64,000 nt of DNA from Rhodanobacteraceae bacterium (GCA_027019085.1 JALUXG010000039.1:1-64000); one strand, 5' to 3'; shown: positions 23,546 through 37,384, counted from the first letter of the stretch. The notes: a model not told the origin generated them from the letters alone. Numbers and translations: made by a program.

Positions 23546-24703
23546 TCACTGCTCGTGGTGAATGGCTTCCGGCAAGGCCGCCACCGCGATGACCGAGACC
23601 AGCATTGCCGCGGCCAGGCACCCGAACACTGCTGCGACACCATGGCTGCGGGCAAGCGTGTCGAGCGGCAGCAGTGCCAGCGCCGCCAGGCCATTGGACA
23701 CGCCCAGCGCAATGCCTGAACCCAGGGAGCGGTTGCCGGGGAAAAGGTCCTGGCCGATCAGGATGCCCAGCGGCAGGGAGGCAAACAGCGCCATTCCCAG
23801 CAAGCCCAGTACGATCCACACGGCGATGCCGTCGGATTTCAGCAGCACGACGAACAGGATGGCACCCAGCACGCTCGATCCCGCCATCACGGCGCGGCGC
23901 CCGATCCTGTCGGCAAGGTGCCCGCCACCGATGTTGCCGACGATGCCGACCACCAGCAGGACGGCGATGGCGCTCGCTCCGTCGACCAGCGGGCGCCCCT
24001 GCTGGTGCCACCAGACGGGCAGGTAGGTGACCGTGGCAAAGATTGCCAGGGCGCGCAAAAGGGAAAATCCGACCAGGGCCACCCGCGCCAGGCGGTAGCG
24101 GCTCCAGTCCACGCCGTCGAGATGGGCCGGGCGGCGTGGCTGCTCCGGAATGACGCGCCACAGCATCGCCATGCTGAGCAGTGCAGGCAGGCCCAGCCAC
24201 CACAGGCTGCGCAGTCCCCAGGCGACCACGACCAGGCTGGCCAGCAGCGGCCAGATGCCACGGCCGATTTCGCCGCCGACCAGGAACAGTGACATGCCGT
24301 ACCCCGGGCGCTTGCCGCTGAGCGTGCGCGCGCCGGCCAGCGCCTGCGGATGAAACAGGGCATTGGAAATGCCGATGCCGAACAGGGCCGGGATCAGCCA
24401 AGCGGGGCTCGTGGCCAGGCTTATGGCGATCGCACCGAGCGTGGACCCGGCCAGTCCAAGCAGGATCAACCAGCGCCCGCCGATACGATCAGCCAGCCAA
24501 CCACCGAAAAACTGCAGGGACTGACCGACCAGGAGTGCCGACATCACCGCACCGGCATAACCCGTGTTCAGGCCCACGGCGATCAGGACCGCAGGCAGGA
24601 TGCCGGGCAGGAAATTGGCTGCGCCATCATTCAGGAAATGCAGCCAGCCCAGGGCAGCCAGCCGGGTGTAGTGAGGGTCGTTTGGTGCGGTGCGAAGCTT
24701 CAT
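23546..24703 (-). CDS. MFS transporter (Fsr-like)
   Basis: LGWLHFLNDGAANFLPGILPAVL..SNALFHPQALAGARTLSGKRPGYGMSLFLVGGE. Confidence 0.82.
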   Translation of the reverse strand: MKLRTAPNDPHYTRLAALGWLHFLNDGAANFLPGILPAVLIAVGLNTGYAGAVMSALLVGQSLQFFGGWLADRIGGRWLILLGLAGSTLGAIAISLATSPAWLIPALFGIGISNALFHPQALAGARTLSGKRPGYGMSLFLVGGEIGRGIWPLLASLVVVAWGLRSLWWLGLPALLSMAMLWRVIPEQPRRPAHLDGVDWSRYRLARVALVGFSLLRALAIFATVTYLPVWWHQQGRPLVDGASAIAVLLVVGIVGNIGGGHLADRIGRRAVMAGSSVLGAILFVVLLKSDGIAVWIVLGLLGMALFASLPLGILIGQDLFPGNRSLGSGIALGVSNGLAALALLPLDTLARSHGVAAVFGCLAAAMLVSVIAVAALPEAIHHEQ

Positions 24704-24887
24704 GCAGTCGTTGCCGTGGGTGATCGTGGGGTGTGCGACATACCGGCTGTGCATGCAATTGCCTCACACATGCCACGGCACGGAGCACGGAACGGTTCGG
24801 GTTCGACCGGGAGCGGGTCACGGTCAGGTATCATTTGCGGGCACGAAATTATAGTACCAATTGGTTCAATAATAACGGATACCTCGC

Positions 24888-25397
24888 ATGCCCATCATTG
24901 CCACATTGCACACCAGCCGCGGCCCGATCCGCATCCGCCTGCATGACGACAAGGTTCCACTGACCGTGGCCAATTTTGTCAATCTCAGCCGTCGCGGTTT
25001 CTATGACGGACTGGATTTCCATCGCGTCATTGCCGATTTCATGGTCCAGGGCGGTTGTCCCGAGGGCAGTGGGCGCGGCGGGCCGGGGTACCGGTTCGAG
25101 GACGAGTTCGACGCCGGCCTGCGGCACGACAAACCCGGTGTGCTGTCGATGGCCAATGCCGGCCCGGGTACCAACGGCAGTCAGTTCTTCATCACCCATG
25201 GCGCCACACCGTGGCTGGACGGCAAGCACAGCGTGTTCGGCGAGGTGGTGGATGCCTCCGACCAGGCCGTGGTCGACGCGATCGAACAGGGCGACAGCAT
25301 CGAAAAGGTCGAGCTCGAAGGTGATGTCGATGCGTTGCTGGAGAAAATGAATGATCGCGTGACCGACTGGAATGCGGTGCTGGACGCGCGCGGCTGA
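24888..25397 (+). CDS. Cyclophilin-type peptidyl-prolyl cis-trans isomerase
   Basis: [48 protein letters not shown]. Confidence 0.96.
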   Translation: MPIIATLHTSRGPIRIRLHDDKVPLTVANFVNLSRRGFYDGLDFHRVIADFMVQGGCPEGSGRGGPGYRFEDEFDAGLRHDKPGVLSMANAGPGTNGSQFFITHGATPWLDGKHSVFGEVVDASDQAVVDAIEQGDSIEKVELEGDVDALLEKMNDRVTDWNAVLDARG

Positions 25398-25419
25398 GCC
25401 TGCCGCAGGACCCTGGACC

Positions 25420-25445
25420 AGGGCGGCTTCGGCCGCCCTTTCCTG
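25420..25445. terminator. Hairpin terminator between convergent ppi and GlsB-like genes
   Basis: AGGGCGGC-TTCG-GCCGCCCT perfect stem followed by T-rich tract. Confidence 0.7.
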
Positions 25446-25453
25446 TTTCGGAC

Positions 25454-25708
25454 TTAACGCTTCCTGGACGCCACGCGATACGCGAACAGCAAGATGACGG
25501 CGCCGATGACACCGGCAATGAAGCCGGCCAATGCCCCGCCAATGGCGACCCCGAACACGCCGGCGAGCCAGTTGCCGAGGAACATGCCGGCGATACCGAG
25601 CAGGGCGGTGACGATGAATCCACCCGGGTCCTTGCCGGGCATCAGCAGCTTGGCGACCAGACCGACCACCAGGCCAACCACGAACAAGCCTATCCAGTAC
25701 ATGTGCAA
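25454..25708 (-). CDS. GlsB/YeaQ/YmgE family membrane protein
   Basis: VGLVAKLLMPGKDPGGFIVTALLGIAGMFLGNWL. Confidence 0.88.
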   Translation of the reverse strand: MHMYWIGLFVVGLVVGLVAKLLMPGKDPGGFIVTALLGIAGMFLGNWLAGVFGVAIGGALAGFIAGVIGAVILLFAYRVASRKR

Positions 25709-25964
25709 TCTCCCAGGTCAGTGGAAGGGTTTGCCAGTGTGGGTGTCCAGTTGGACACGGGCAAGGCTTGGGCATGCGCATGCATGTGACCATGAAGCTC
25801 AGTACCCGGGATGTGTCTTCAGACGGCACGGCGTACAAGCATCGTGCCCGGACGGTAAACGGTTATTTGCGGTTGGCGCGCTCTTGGCGCACATTTAGAG
25901 GGTCGCCGTCCCCATGACGGCGGTTTCTATTCCACAGGACACCTGCCAGGGGGAGAGCCATTCC

Positions 25965-27344
25965 ATGCAAGCCGCCGTGACCGCACCCAAGCAACGATCG
26001 ACCATATTCACCTATCTCCTGGCCGCGCTGGCCGGTCTGATGTTCGGACTGGACATTGGTGTGATATCCGGCGCCGAGCAGTTCATCCAGACGTATTTCC
26101 ACATCAGCGACAACTACATCGAATGGATCGTCAGCAGCATGATGTGGGGTGCGGCGACGGGTGCGGCGGGTGCAGGGTGGCTGTCCTCGTCCCTGGGCCG
26201 CCGGCGCACGCTGGTCGTCAGCGCCGCACTGTTCGTGATCGGCTCGCTGCTGTGCGCGTTCGCGTGGACGCCGGAGGCTTTGGTGGCCGCGCGCTTCCTG
26301 CTTGGCATTGCGATCGGCGTGGCGGCCTTCACCGCGCCGCTGTACCTGGCCGAGGTATCGCCGCAGGAAACCCGCGGTGCGATGATCTCGATGTACCAGC
26401 TGATGATCACCATCGGCATCCTGGGTGCTTTCCTGTCCAACCTGTGGTTCAGCCGGCATGGCGAGTGGCGCTGGATGCTGGGCGTGATCGCCATCCCCGG
26501 CGCGTTGTTCCTGCTGGGCGTGCTGAGCCTTCCCGAGAGCCCGCGCTGGCTGGTCATGCGCGGGCGCTCCGGCGAAGCGCAGGATGTGCTCAACCACCTG
26601 CGCACGGATCCCGCCGCGGTCGAGCGGGAAGTGGCCGACATCCAGGAACAGCTGAAGATCCCGCAGCGCGGCTGGCACATGTTTTTGCAGAACGCCAACT
26701 TCCGCCGCTCGGTCTTCCTCGGCATCGGCCTGCAGGTCGTGCAGCAGCTGACCGGCATCAACGTGATCATGTACTACGCGCCGCGCATCTTCCATCAGGT
26801 GGGTTTCGGAGTGAACGCGCAGATGTGGGCCACGGTGATCGTGGGCGTGACCAACGTGCTGGCCACTTTCATCGCCATCGCCTTCGTCGACAGGGTCGGT
26901 CGCAAGCCGATTCTCTACGCCGGGTTCCTGGTGATGGCGGCGGGGCTGCTCTCGGTAGGGACGATGATGCACATGGGCGTCCTCACCCAGGGCGAGCAGA
27001 TTTTCACCGTGGCGATGCTGCTGGTGTTCATCGTCGGCTTCGCGATGTCGGCCGGACCGCTGGTCTGGGCGATCTGTTCCGAGATCCAGCCGCTGAAAGG
27101 GCGTGACTTCGGCATTGGCGTATCCACCCTGACCAACTGGGTGGCCAATGCCATCGTCGGACTGACCTTCCTCAGCCTGCTCAACGGTATCGGCCCGGCG
27201 CAGACTTTCTGGCTGTACGGCGGTCTCAACGTCCTGTTCCTGCTGTTCACCTTCTGGTTCGTGCCGGAAACCAAGGGCACCAGCCTGGAGCAGATCGAGC
27301 GCAACCTGATGGGCGGCAAGGCGCTGCGCGACATCGGCCAGTAG
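25965..27344 (+). CDS. MFS sugar porter (GalP/XylE-like)
   Basis: GLMFGLDIGVISGAEQFI..PETKGTSLEQIERNLMGGKALRDIG. Confidence 0.9.
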   Translation: MQAAVTAPKQRSTIFTYLLAALAGLMFGLDIGVISGAEQFIQTYFHISDNYIEWIVSSMMWGAATGAAGAGWLSSSLGRRRTLVVSAALFVIGSLLCAFAWTPEALVAARFLLGIAIGVAAFTAPLYLAEVSPQETRGAMISMYQLMITIGILGAFLSNLWFSRHGEWRWMLGVIAIPGALFLLGVLSLPESPRWLVMRGRSGEAQDVLNHLRTDPAAVEREVADIQEQLKIPQRGWHMFLQNANFRRSVFLGIGLQVVQQLTGINVIMYYAPRIFHQVGFGVNAQMWATVIVGVTNVLATFIAIAFVDRVGRKPILYAGFLVMAAGLLSVGTMMHMGVLTQGEQIFTVAMLLVFIVGFAMSAGPLVWAICSEIQPLKGRDFGIGVSTLTNWVANAIVGLTFLSLLNGIGPAQTFWLYGGLNVLFLLFTFWFVPETKGTSLEQIERNLMGGKALRDIGQ

Positions 27345-27464
27345 CGCGACGCGGTCGCCGGCACCCGGGTGCCGGCGACTGTGTGCCATGCCGCGAGCGG
27401 AGGCTTGCGGTTTGGGCCGTGTGATAAAATCGCGGTTTTCCGATTCGTTTCGCGAGACTCATCC

Positions 27465-28664
27465 ATGCCCAAGCTCGCCCAGCGCATGAGCCGTGCCAAG
27501 CCGAGCGCGATCATGCAGATTGCGCAGAAGGCCCGCCAGCTCAAGGCCGAAGGCCGCGACATCATCAGCTTCTCGATTGGCGTGCCGAATTTCCTGCCCG
27601 GCCCGCATGTCTACCAGGCGGTGCGCGAGTGGCTGGACAGGGACTCGGGCAGTTACGGTTCCAACCGTGGCGGCAAGCCGTTGCTGGACGCCTTCCTGCA
27701 CAGCATGAAAGGCCTTGGCCTGGACGGTTACGGCATCGAGAACTGTGCGGTTGCCGTGGGCGCCAAGCACATTCTCTACAACCTGGCCGAGGCGCTCCTG
27801 GACGAGGGCGACGAGATCGCCTTTCCGACGCCCTACTGGACCAGCTATCTGGATATTGCCGAGATCCTCGGTGCCAGGGTCAGGCTGCTGCCGTGCCCGC
27901 CCGAGCAGAATTACAAGCTGACCCCGGCGCAGCTGGACCAGGCGCTGGCCAGCAAGCCCAGGATCTTCCTGTTCAACAACCCGTCCAACCCGACGGGCAT
28001 GGTCTATACCCGCGACGAGATCGCCGCCCTGGCCGATGTGCTGGTGAAGCATCCGGACACCTGGGTCATCAACGACGACATCTACAACCGCATGATCTTC
28101 GACGGCGTGGGCTATCACAACTTCGTGCACTTCCGCCCCGAGCTGCGCGAACGCATGATCTTCGTCGATTCGCTATCCAAGACCTATGGCATGCCAGGCT
28201 GGCGCGTCGGCCTGATGGCCGGCCCGAAGGCCGTCGCCGATGCCGTGGTCGTGCTCAATTCCAACCACATCACCAACATCCCCGAGGTGGCCGAAGTCGC
28301 CGCCGCGGCTGCGTTGAGCGGCCCGCAGGACGTGCCCGAGGAAAAGTGCGCCGAGTTTGCCCGACGCCGCGACATCGTGGTCGATATCCTCAACGGTATC
28401 CCGGGCGTGGAGTGCCCGCGTCCCCAGGGTGCCTTCTATGCCTTCCCGGACATCTCCTGCGCATTCGGCAAGCGTCATGGCGACAGGCTCATCGAGAATG
28501 ACGTCGACGTGTGCACGGCGCTGATGGAAGCCAAGGGCGTGGCCTGCGTGCCGGGCTCGGCCTTCGGTGAACCGCGCGGACTGCGAATCTCGTATTCCTG
28601 CAAGCCCGAGGAGCTGGAGCCGGGGATGAACCGCATCCGCGACTTCTTTTCCGAACTGACCTGA
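27465..28664 (+). CDS. Pyridoxal phosphate-dependent aminotransferase (class I, aspartate aminotransferase-like)
   Basis: [53 protein letters not shown]. Confidence 0.9.
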   Translation: MPKLAQRMSRAKPSAIMQIAQKARQLKAEGRDIISFSIGVPNFLPGPHVYQAVREWLDRDSGSYGSNRGGKPLLDAFLHSMKGLGLDGYGIENCAVAVGAKHILYNLAEALLDEGDEIAFPTPYWTSYLDIAEILGARVRLLPCPPEQNYKLTPAQLDQALASKPRIFLFNNPSNPTGMVYTRDEIAALADVLVKHPDTWVINDDIYNRMIFDGVGYHNFVHFRPELRERMIFVDSLSKTYGMPGWRVGLMAGPKAVADAVVVLNSNHITNIPEVAEVAAAAALSGPQDVPEEKCAEFARRRDIVVDILNGIPGVECPRPQGAFYAFPDISCAFGKRHGDRLIENDVDVCTALMEAKGVACVPGSAFGEPRGLRISYSCKPEELEPGMNRIRDFFSELT

Positions 28665-28752
28665 GCACAGGGCATCGGGAAAGGGACATCCACCGATTTC
28701 GCTTTCCGTCGCACCTTCCACCATGACCCCACATTCGTTACGGAGCCAAACC

Positions 28753-29736
28753 ATGAAAACCCCCGTTCGAGTTGCCGTCACCGGCGCCGCTGGCCAGATC
28801 GGATACGCATTGCTGTTTCGCATCGCCGCCGGCGACATGCTGGGCAAGGACCAGCCGGTCATCCTGCACCTGCTCGAGATCACCCCGGCCCTGGACGCGC
28901 TCAAGGGGGTGGTGATGGAGCTCAACGACTGTGCATTCCCGCTGCTGGCCGACGTCGTCGCCACCGACGATGCCAATGTCGCCTTCAAGGACGCCGACTA
29001 CGCAATGCTGGTCGGCGCGCGTCCGCGCGGGGCCGGCATGGAGCGCAAGGACCTGCTGGAAGCCAACGGCAAGATCTTCGGGCCGCAGGGCAAGGCGTTG
29101 AACGACCACGCCAGGCGCGACGTGAAGGTGCTGGTGGTCGGCAATCCGGCCAATACCAACGCACTGATTGCCCAGCAGAATGCACCGGATCTGGACCCGA
29201 AGTGCTTCACTGCCATGGTGCGCCTGGACCACAACCGCGCCATGAGCCAACTGGCCGAGAAGACCGGCAAGCACAACACCGATGTGAAGAAGATGATCAT
29301 CTGGGGCAACCACAGCTCGACCCAGTACCCGGACATCCATCACGCCACCGTTGCCGGCACCCGCGCCATGGAACTGGTCGACCAGGCCTGGTACGAGGGC
29401 GAGTTCATCCCTACCGTGCAGCAGCGCGGCGCGGCGATCATCAAGGCCCGCGGCGCCTCGTCCGCAGCATCGGCGGCTTCGGCCGCAATCGACCACATGC
29501 GCTCGTGGGCGCTGGGTACGGCCGAGGGTGACTGGGTATCGATGGGTATCCCGTCGGATGGCTCCTACGGCATCAAGCCCGGCGTGATCTACGGCTACCC
29601 GGTGACCTGCAAGGACGGTGCCTACAGCATCGTGCAGGGGCTCGAAATCAACGATTTCTCGCGCCAGCGCATGGACGCTACCGCCAGGGAACTGCATGAA
29701 GAGCGCAGCGCCGTTGAAGGCCTGTTTCCGGGTTGA
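28753..29736 (+). CDS. mdh: Malate dehydrogenase
   Basis: [42 protein letters not shown] at 28753. Confidence 0.96.
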   Translation: MKTPVRVAVTGAAGQIGYALLFRIAAGDMLGKDQPVILHLLEITPALDALKGVVMELNDCAFPLLADVVATDDANVAFKDADYAMLVGARPRGAGMERKDLLEANGKIFGPQGKALNDHARRDVKVLVVGNPANTNALIAQQNAPDLDPKCFTAMVRLDHNRAMSQLAEKTGKHNTDVKKMIIWGNHSSTQYPDIHHATVAGTRAMELVDQAWYEGEFIPTVQQRGAAIIKARGASSAASAASAAIDHMRSWALGTAEGDWVSMGIPSDGSYGIKPGVIYGYPVTCKDGAYSIVQGLEINDFSRQRMDATARELHEERSAVEGLFPG

Positions 29737-29802
29737 ACGTCCCTTGACCGGGCCGCTTTGTGTCGGCCAGGGGGATGCCGGAATACCATTCCTGCGGGTG
29801 GC

Positions 29803-30888
29803 TCAAGTGCCTGCCGGTGTGCCAAGCAGCTCCGCGAAAGTGCGCGCGATCACCGGCATGGCGTAGCGCTCCTCGATGAAAGCCCGCGCCGCCGCACCCA
29901 TGCGGCGGCGTTTTTCTTCGTGGGCCAGGTCCACGATGGCGTCACGCCAGGCATCGACGTCGCCCACCGGAAGCAGCCTGCCGGTTTCACCCTCGCGCAG
30001 GGTTTCGGGAATGCCGCCGATATGGCTGCCCAGCACCGGGATGCCGCTGGCCTGTGCCTCCACCGACACGCGCCCGAACATTTCCTGCATCACGGTAGGG
30101 AACGCCAGCATGGACATGGCGCTGTAGCAGCGAGCCGCATCGGCTCGCCAGCCGGCGACGTGGTGCCGTGATGCGAGCCCGCCGTGCTCGATGCGCGAGC
30201 GCAGGTCCTCCAGCTGCGGGCCTTCGCCGATCCAGAGTGCATGCAGGCGGGGATCGATCTGCATCGCCTGGTCAAGTGCCTGCTGCAGCACGAAGATGCC
30301 CTTGCCGGTGTACATGCGGCCGACATAGCCGACCACCACCGCGTCCCCGGGGATGCCCAGTTCATGGCGCATACGGCGCCCGAGTTCCGCGTCCGGCTTG
30401 CTGATACCGGTGTCGACCGGGTTGTAGACGACCTGGACACGGTCGCCAGGCATGCCGCGCGCAACGAACAGTTCGCGGGCATATCCGGACACGGCGATGA
30501 AGCGCTGGGCCAGCCGTGGCAGCAGGTATTCGGACATGCGGTGCATGGCCGGTGCACGCTGGCGAAACAGCGCCACGGGAATGCCGTGCAACCGTCCCTG
30601 AACGATCAGCGGCCAGTATTCCTTGCCAAAATCGCCGATCAGCCAGTCCGGTTCGAGATCATGGATGGCACGTGACAGGCTGCGATGGGCAGGCGGGGCG
30701 AACACGTTGCGAAAGCGCGCGTGCCGCCATGTCAGTCCGGCATTTTCCAGTTGGCGGGCGATATGGGTGTTGCGGTCCGCCAGTGCCCATACGGTGTGTC
30801 CGGCGCCGGCCATTGCCTGCACCATCGACAGGAAATGCGCGGCACCGCCGGCACGATCGCGATCGGTCCCCACGAACAGCAGCTTCAT
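29803..30888 (-). CDS. Glycosyltransferase family 4 protein
   Basis: VVGYVGRMYTGKGIFVLQQALDQ..FPTVMQEMFGRVSVEAQASGIPVLGSHIGGIPE. Confidence 0.9.
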   Translation of the reverse strand: MKLLFVGTDRDRAGGAAHFLSMVQAMAGAGHTVWALADRNTHIARQLENAGLTWRHARFRNVFAPPAHRSLSRAIHDLEPDWLIGDFGKEYWPLIVQGRLHGIPVALFRQRAPAMHRMSEYLLPRLAQRFIAVSGYARELFVARGMPGDRVQVVYNPVDTGISKPDAELGRRMRHELGIPGDAVVVGYVGRMYTGKGIFVLQQALDQAMQIDPRLHALWIGEGPQLEDLRSRIEHGGLASRHHVAGWRADAARCYSAMSMLAFPTVMQEMFGRVSVEAQASGIPVLGSHIGGIPETLREGETGRLLPVGDVDAWRDAIVDLAHEEKRRRMGAAARAFIEERYAMPVIARTFAELLGTPAGT

Positions 30889-31607
30889 GCGTGACGGTCT
30901 TCGTAGCGGCTCACCAGGCGCACGGCGACCTGGGCCAGCAGGTGGCGGTTGGAGATCGGCACGCGCGGCCAGCGCAGCGGATCGCCCCCGGCTCGGGCAC
31001 GGCCGCGCAGCGTGGTGGTGGCGTCGGAGAAGCCGGCTTCGCGCACGCTTGCGACCACGCGGTCATCATGATCACCGTACGGATAGCAGAACTGCGTCAC
31101 CGGCGATCCTGTGCAATCCTGCAATGCCTTGCGGCAATCGTTTACTTCGCGCTGCAGGGCCGCGTCATCGCATTGGGTCAGTCGCACGTGCGAGTGTGTG
31201 TGCGCGCCCACGTCCATGCCGGCCGCCCGCCATGCGCGCAACTGCATGGCGGTCATGATCGGCGCTCGCACGCCGGTCCGGGCTTCGTCCCATCGGTTGT
31301 AGTCACCGAGTGCGCCGCTGACGGCGTAGCAGCTGGCCGAAAAGCCGTGCCGTTGCAGGACGGGAAGTGCGTGTTCGAGGTTATCCACGTAACCGTCGTC
31401 GAAGGTGATCACCGCCACCTTGCCGCGGGCTTCGCCGCGCAGGTACGGCATGGCATCGGACATGGACAGGCCGCGAAACCCAAGCCATCCGAGCAGGCGC
31501 ATCTGGCGGGAGAATGCGCCGGGAGAGACATACAGACCGCGCAGTGCGCGCAACCCGGAAGGCACGGGGGCGACATGGTGGTACATGAGAATCGGGATGG
31601 CGGTCAT
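30885..31607 (-). CDS. Polysaccharide deacetylase family protein
   Basis: ILMYHHVAP..VAVITFDDGYVDNLEHALPVL..GAHTHSHVRLT; overlaps GT by 4 nt. Confidence 0.9.
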   Translation of the reverse strand: MTAIPILMYHHVAPVPSGLRALRGLYVSPGAFSRQMRLLGWLGFRGLSMSDAMPYLRGEARGKVAVITFDDGYVDNLEHALPVLQRHGFSASCYAVSGALGDYNRWDEARTGVRAPIMTAMQLRAWRAAGMDVGAHTHSHVRLTQCDDAALQREVNDCRKALQDCTGSPVTQFCYPYGDHDDRVVASVREAGFSDATTTLRGRARAGGDPLRWPRVPISNRHLLAQVAVRLVSRYEDRHA

Positions 31608-31780
31608 GCGGAACTCATCGTGGCCGGGAAACCATGTACGTCCGGGGCTGTGGTTCGTGGCGTTGCGGCATCGTACCGCAAGCCGCCGCAGGCGGGCAGC
31701 GCAGGCAGGGTGCATTCGGCTGGACGGCGCGCCGATGGACTACAATGACCGGCTGAGACAGCTCTCCCGGAGTCAGCTCC

Positions 31781-32665
31781 ATGCAAGCAGCATCCTCGAT
31801 GGGCGCCGCCTTCCGCGCCGCGCTCAAGGAAGAAAAACCATTGCAGGTGGTCGGCGCGATCACCGCCTATGCCGGCCTCATGGCAAAGCGCGTCGGATAC
31901 CGCGCCCTGTACCTGTCGGGCGGTGGCGTGGCCGCCAATTCGCTGGGCATGCCGGACCTGGGCATCAGTACCATGGAGGATGTGCTGACCGATGCCCGTC
32001 GCATCGTCGAAGCCACCGGCATGCCGATGCTGGTCGACATCGACACCGGCTGGGGCGGTGCCTTCAACATCGCGCGCAGCATCCGTTCCTTCGAGCGCGT
32101 CGGTGTGGCGGCGGTGCACCTGGAGGACCAGGTGGGGCAGAAGCGTTGCGGACACCGGCCGGGCAAGGAAGTGGTGCCGGCGGCCGAAATGGTCGATCGC
32201 GTCAAGGCCGCGGTGGATGCCAGGGTCGACGCCGGCTTCGTGATCATGGCGCGCACCGACGCGGCCGCGAAGGAAGGCATCGACGCCGCCATCGAGCGCG
32301 CGATGGCCTACGTCGAGGCCGGGGCCGACATGATCTTCCCCGAGGCCATGCGGACGCTGGACGATTACCGCAGGTTCAAGGATGCGGTCAAGGTACCGAT
32401 CCTGGCCAACCTGACCGAATTCGGGGCCACGCCCTTGTTCACCGTGGACGAGTTGCGCACGGCGGGCGTGGACATGGCGCTGTACTGCTGCGGCGCCTAC
32501 CGCGCCATGAACAAGGCTGCGCTGGATTTCTACGAGACAGTGCGCCGCGAAGGCACCCAGAAGACCGTCGTCCCCGCCATGCAGACACGCGAGGAACTGT
32601 ACGATTTCCTCGGCTACCACGCCTACGAGGACAAGCTCGACGCCCTGTTCCAGGGCGACAAATGA
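31781..32665 (+). CDS. prpB: Methylisocitrate lyase
   Basis: [16 protein letters not shown]-type region, [33 protein letters not shown]. Confidence 0.94.
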   Translation: MQAASSMGAAFRAALKEEKPLQVVGAITAYAGLMAKRVGYRALYLSGGGVAANSLGMPDLGISTMEDVLTDARRIVEATGMPMLVDIDTGWGGAFNIARSIRSFERVGVAAVHLEDQVGQKRCGHRPGKEVVPAAEMVDRVKAAVDARVDAGFVIMARTDAAAKEGIDAAIERAMAYVEAGADMIFPEAMRTLDDYRRFKDAVKVPILANLTEFGATPLFTVDELRTAGVDMALYCCGAYRAMNKAALDFYETVRREGTQKTVVPAMQTREELYDFLGYHAYEDKLDALFQGDK

Positions 32666-32678
32666 CAGCGAACACGGC

Positions 32679-32737
32679 GTAGGGCGGGCGCCGTCCGCCA
32701 TCGCGAACGCGGGAATGGCGGACGGTGCCCGCCCTAC
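32679..32737. repeat. Inverted pair of GTAG-headed REP-like hairpins (BIME-like)
   Basis: Arms GTAGGGCGGGCGCCGTCCGCCAT (32679-32701) and ATGGCGGACGGTGCCCGCCCTAC (32715-32737), 22/23 complementary; each arm is also a hairpin. Confidence 0.8.
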
Positions 32738-32824
32738 GACCTGCGACAATCAAGTTTTCCGGGTGCGCGAGTCCGGCTCGCGCGGATACCCACCGATACC
32801 AGGACATCACACGAGGTTTTCAGC

Positions 32825-33979
32825 ATGAGCGAGAGCACTCCCTCCAACCTGCCCAAGCCCAAGAAGTCCGTGGCGCTGTCCGGCGTGGCCGCCGGCAACA
32901 CCGCGGTCTGCACGGTCGGCCGCAGCGGCAACGACCTGCACTACCGCGGTTACGACATCAAGGATCTGGCAACCCGGTCGAGCTTCGAGGAAGTGGCGCA
33001 TCTCCTGATCCACGGTCACCTGCCCACCTGGTCCGAACTCAACGCCTACCGCGCCAGGCTCAAGCGCATGCGCGGCCTGCCGCAGCAGGTCAAGGGCGTG
33101 CTCGAGCGCCTGCCTGCAGCCGCGCACCCGATGGACGTGCTGCGTACCGGTTGCTCGGCACTGGGCACGGTGCTGCCGGAAAAGGACGACCACAGCGTCA
33201 GCGGTGCGCGCGAGATCGCCGATCGCCTGGTCGCCAGCTTCGGCTCGATGCTGCTGTACTGGTACCACTTTCGCCAGAACGGCAAGCCGATCGAGACCGA
33301 GACCGATGACGACACCGTCGCGGCGCACTTCCTGCATCTGCTGCACGGCGAACCGCCCAGCGAGCTGCATGCCAACGCGCTGGACAAGTCGCTGATTCTC
33401 TACGCCGAGCACGAATTCAATGCCTCGACCTTCACCGCGCGCGTGATTGCCGGCACCGGTTCGGACATCTATTCGTCGCTGACCGGCGCCATCGGGGCCC
33501 TTCGCGGACCCAAGCACGGCGGTGCCAACGAGGTGGCGATGGAGATCATTGCCCGCTACCGCGACGCTGACCAGGCCGAGGCCGACATCCGCCAGCGCGT
33601 GGCCAACAAGGAGATCGTCATCGGCTTCGGCCATCCGGTCTACACCATCGGTGATCCGCGCAACCCCATCATCAAGGAGATCAGCCGCAAGCTGTGCCAG
33701 GACGGCGGCAACATGCGCCTGTTTGAGGTTTCCGAGCGGATCGAGAACGTGATGATGGAACTGAAGAAGATGTTCCCGAACCTCGACTGGTACAGCGCAT
33801 CGGCCTACCACATGCTGGGCGTGCCGACGGCCATGTTCACGCCGCTGTTCGTGATCGCCCGCACCACCGGCTGGAGTGCGCACGTGATGGAACAGCGCGA
33901 GGACGGGAAGATCATCCGTCCCAGCGCCAACTACAACGGTCCCGAGGATCGCGCCTACGTGCCGGTCGACAAGCGGTGA
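32825..33979 (+). CDS. prpC: 2-methylcitrate synthase
   Basis: Citrate synthase fold; [38 protein letters not shown]; adjacent to prpB. Confidence 0.93.
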   Translation: MSESTPSNLPKPKKSVALSGVAAGNTAVCTVGRSGNDLHYRGYDIKDLATRSSFEEVAHLLIHGHLPTWSELNAYRARLKRMRGLPQQVKGVLERLPAAAHPMDVLRTGCSALGTVLPEKDDHSVSGAREIADRLVASFGSMLLYWYHFRQNGKPIETETDDDTVAAHFLHLLHGEPPSELHANALDKSLILYAEHEFNASTFTARVIAGTGSDIYSSLTGAIGALRGPKHGGANEVAMEIIARYRDADQAEADIRQRVANKEIVIGFGHPVYTIGDPRNPIIKEISRKLCQDGGNMRLFEVSERIENVMMELKKMFPNLDWYSASAYHMLGVPTAMFTPLFVIARTTGWSAHVMEQREDGKIIRPSANYNGPEDRAYVPVDKR

Positions 33980-33986
33980 CGGGCGC

Positions 33987-34499
33987 GTGAGTCTTGCAGC
34001 TGCGGCGGTCGGACGATCCGACGCCCCCCTGTCCACGGTTTCCACGGGAGCCTACGGCCACTGGGACATCAATGTGGCGGTGGCGCTGGCCACGGTGCTG
34101 GTGGTGGCCCTGTGCGTGCTGCTGCATTACGAGGGGCTGTCCTGGCTCTCGCGCGGATTGCTGCGGCTGCAGGGCCGGGCGCGCAGGCACATGCTGCGTG
34201 GCATCTTCGGGGTGCTGGTGCTGCATGTGCTGGAAATCTGGATCTTCGGACTCGCGGTGTTCGTGCTGCAGCAGACCGACCCGCGGTTCGGCCAGATTCA
34301 CGGCATCGACCCGGGGTCACTGCTCGACTACGTGTACTTTTCCGCGGTGACCTACACCACCGTGGGCTTCGGCGACGTGATTCCGACCGGGCCGCTGCGC
34401 TTCCTGGTCGGCACCGAGGCGCTGGCCGGATTCGTGCTGATCACCTGGTCGGCCTCGTTCACGTTCCTGGAAATGCAGCGCTACTGGAAGCGGGATTGA
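33987..34499 (+). CDS. Two-TM potassium channel-like protein (GTG start)
   Basis: Selectivity-filter motif YFSAVTYTTVGFGDVIPTG. Confidence 0.8.
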   Translation: MSLAAAAVGRSDAPLSTVSTGAYGHWDINVAVALATVLVVALCVLLHYEGLSWLSRGLLRLQGRARRHMLRGIFGVLVLHVLEIWIFGLAVFVLQQTDPRFGQIHGIDPGSLLDYVYFSAVTYTTVGFGDVIPTGPLRFLVGTEALAGFVLITWSASFTFLEMQRYWKRD

Positions 34500-34554
34500 G
34501 ACCGGCCGGTCCTGCATCTGCGGGGCGTCCATCCGGCAGGCGTCTTCCGGCCGG

Positions 34555-36606
<2,052 letters not shown>

Positions 36607-36639
36607 TTATGGATGCTGCCGTCCCTGGAGGCCAGTGCG

Positions 36640-37323
36640 TCAGCCGGGCAGGCGCCTGTCGCGCCATTGCGCCCATGCCCCCAGACCGCACACACCCGCA
36701 ACCAGCACCAGGTCGAGCACCCAGCGCAGGCCGTCATGCGCATCGAACCAGGTCCGGGTCCAGATGTCGTGCGAGATCATGCGGGCGGCGGTCCAGGCGA
36801 TGGCGCCGGCACCGATGTACACGACCACCGGAAAGCGGTTGATCAGCTTGAGGATCAGCGTCGAGCCCCAGACCACCAGCGGCACGCTGATCAGCAGGCC
36901 GATGATGACCAGCCCCAGATGCCCCCTGGAAGCACCGGCAATGGCAAGTACGTTGTCCAGACCCATCAGCGCATCGGCCACGATGATGGTGCGCATGGCG
37001 GCCCAGAATCCCGAGGCGGCACCCACATGCTGTTCCGGGTCCGGCTCCTTCTGGCGCAGCAGCTTCCAGGCGATCGGCAGCAGCACGACCCCGCCGGCCA
37101 GCATCAGGCCCGGAAGACGCAGCAGGTAGACCACGATCGCCGTCATCGCCACACGCACGGCAATGGCGCCGACGGTGCCCCAGATGATGGCTTTTTTCTG
37201 CAGGTGGCCGGGCAGGCTGCGGGCCGCCAAGGCAATCACGATGGCATTGTCGCCGGCCAGCACCAGGTCGATCAGGATGATGGCCAGCAGGCCGGAGAGA
37301 AGATCAGGGTTCAGAAGATCCAT
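36640..37323 (-). CDS. TerC family integral membrane protein
   Basis: IDLVLAGDNAIVIALAARSLPGHLQKKAIIWGT. Confidence 0.9.
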   Translation of the reverse strand: MDLLNPDLLSGLLAIILIDLVLAGDNAIVIALAARSLPGHLQKKAIIWGTVGAIAVRVAMTAIVVYLLRLPGLMLAGGVVLLPIAWKLLRQKEPDPEQHVGAASGFWAAMRTIIVADALMGLDNVLAIAGASRGHLGLVIIGLLISVPLVVWGSTLILKLINRFPVVVYIGAGAIAWTAARMISHDIWTRTWFDAHDGLRWVLDLVLVAGVCGLGAWAQWRDRRLPG

Positions 37324-37384
37324 GCAGGTTCCCTTGGCGCGCGGACCGTGTGCGGACAGCCGCGCGCACGCCGGCGCGGCGGAT

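Noticed and set aside
24594-24604. GGCAGGATGCC resembling the core of the hsdM/hsdR element
   Set aside because: Lacks flanking GTCGC/GCGAC and encodes conserved MFS residues (PGILPAVL); probably chance.
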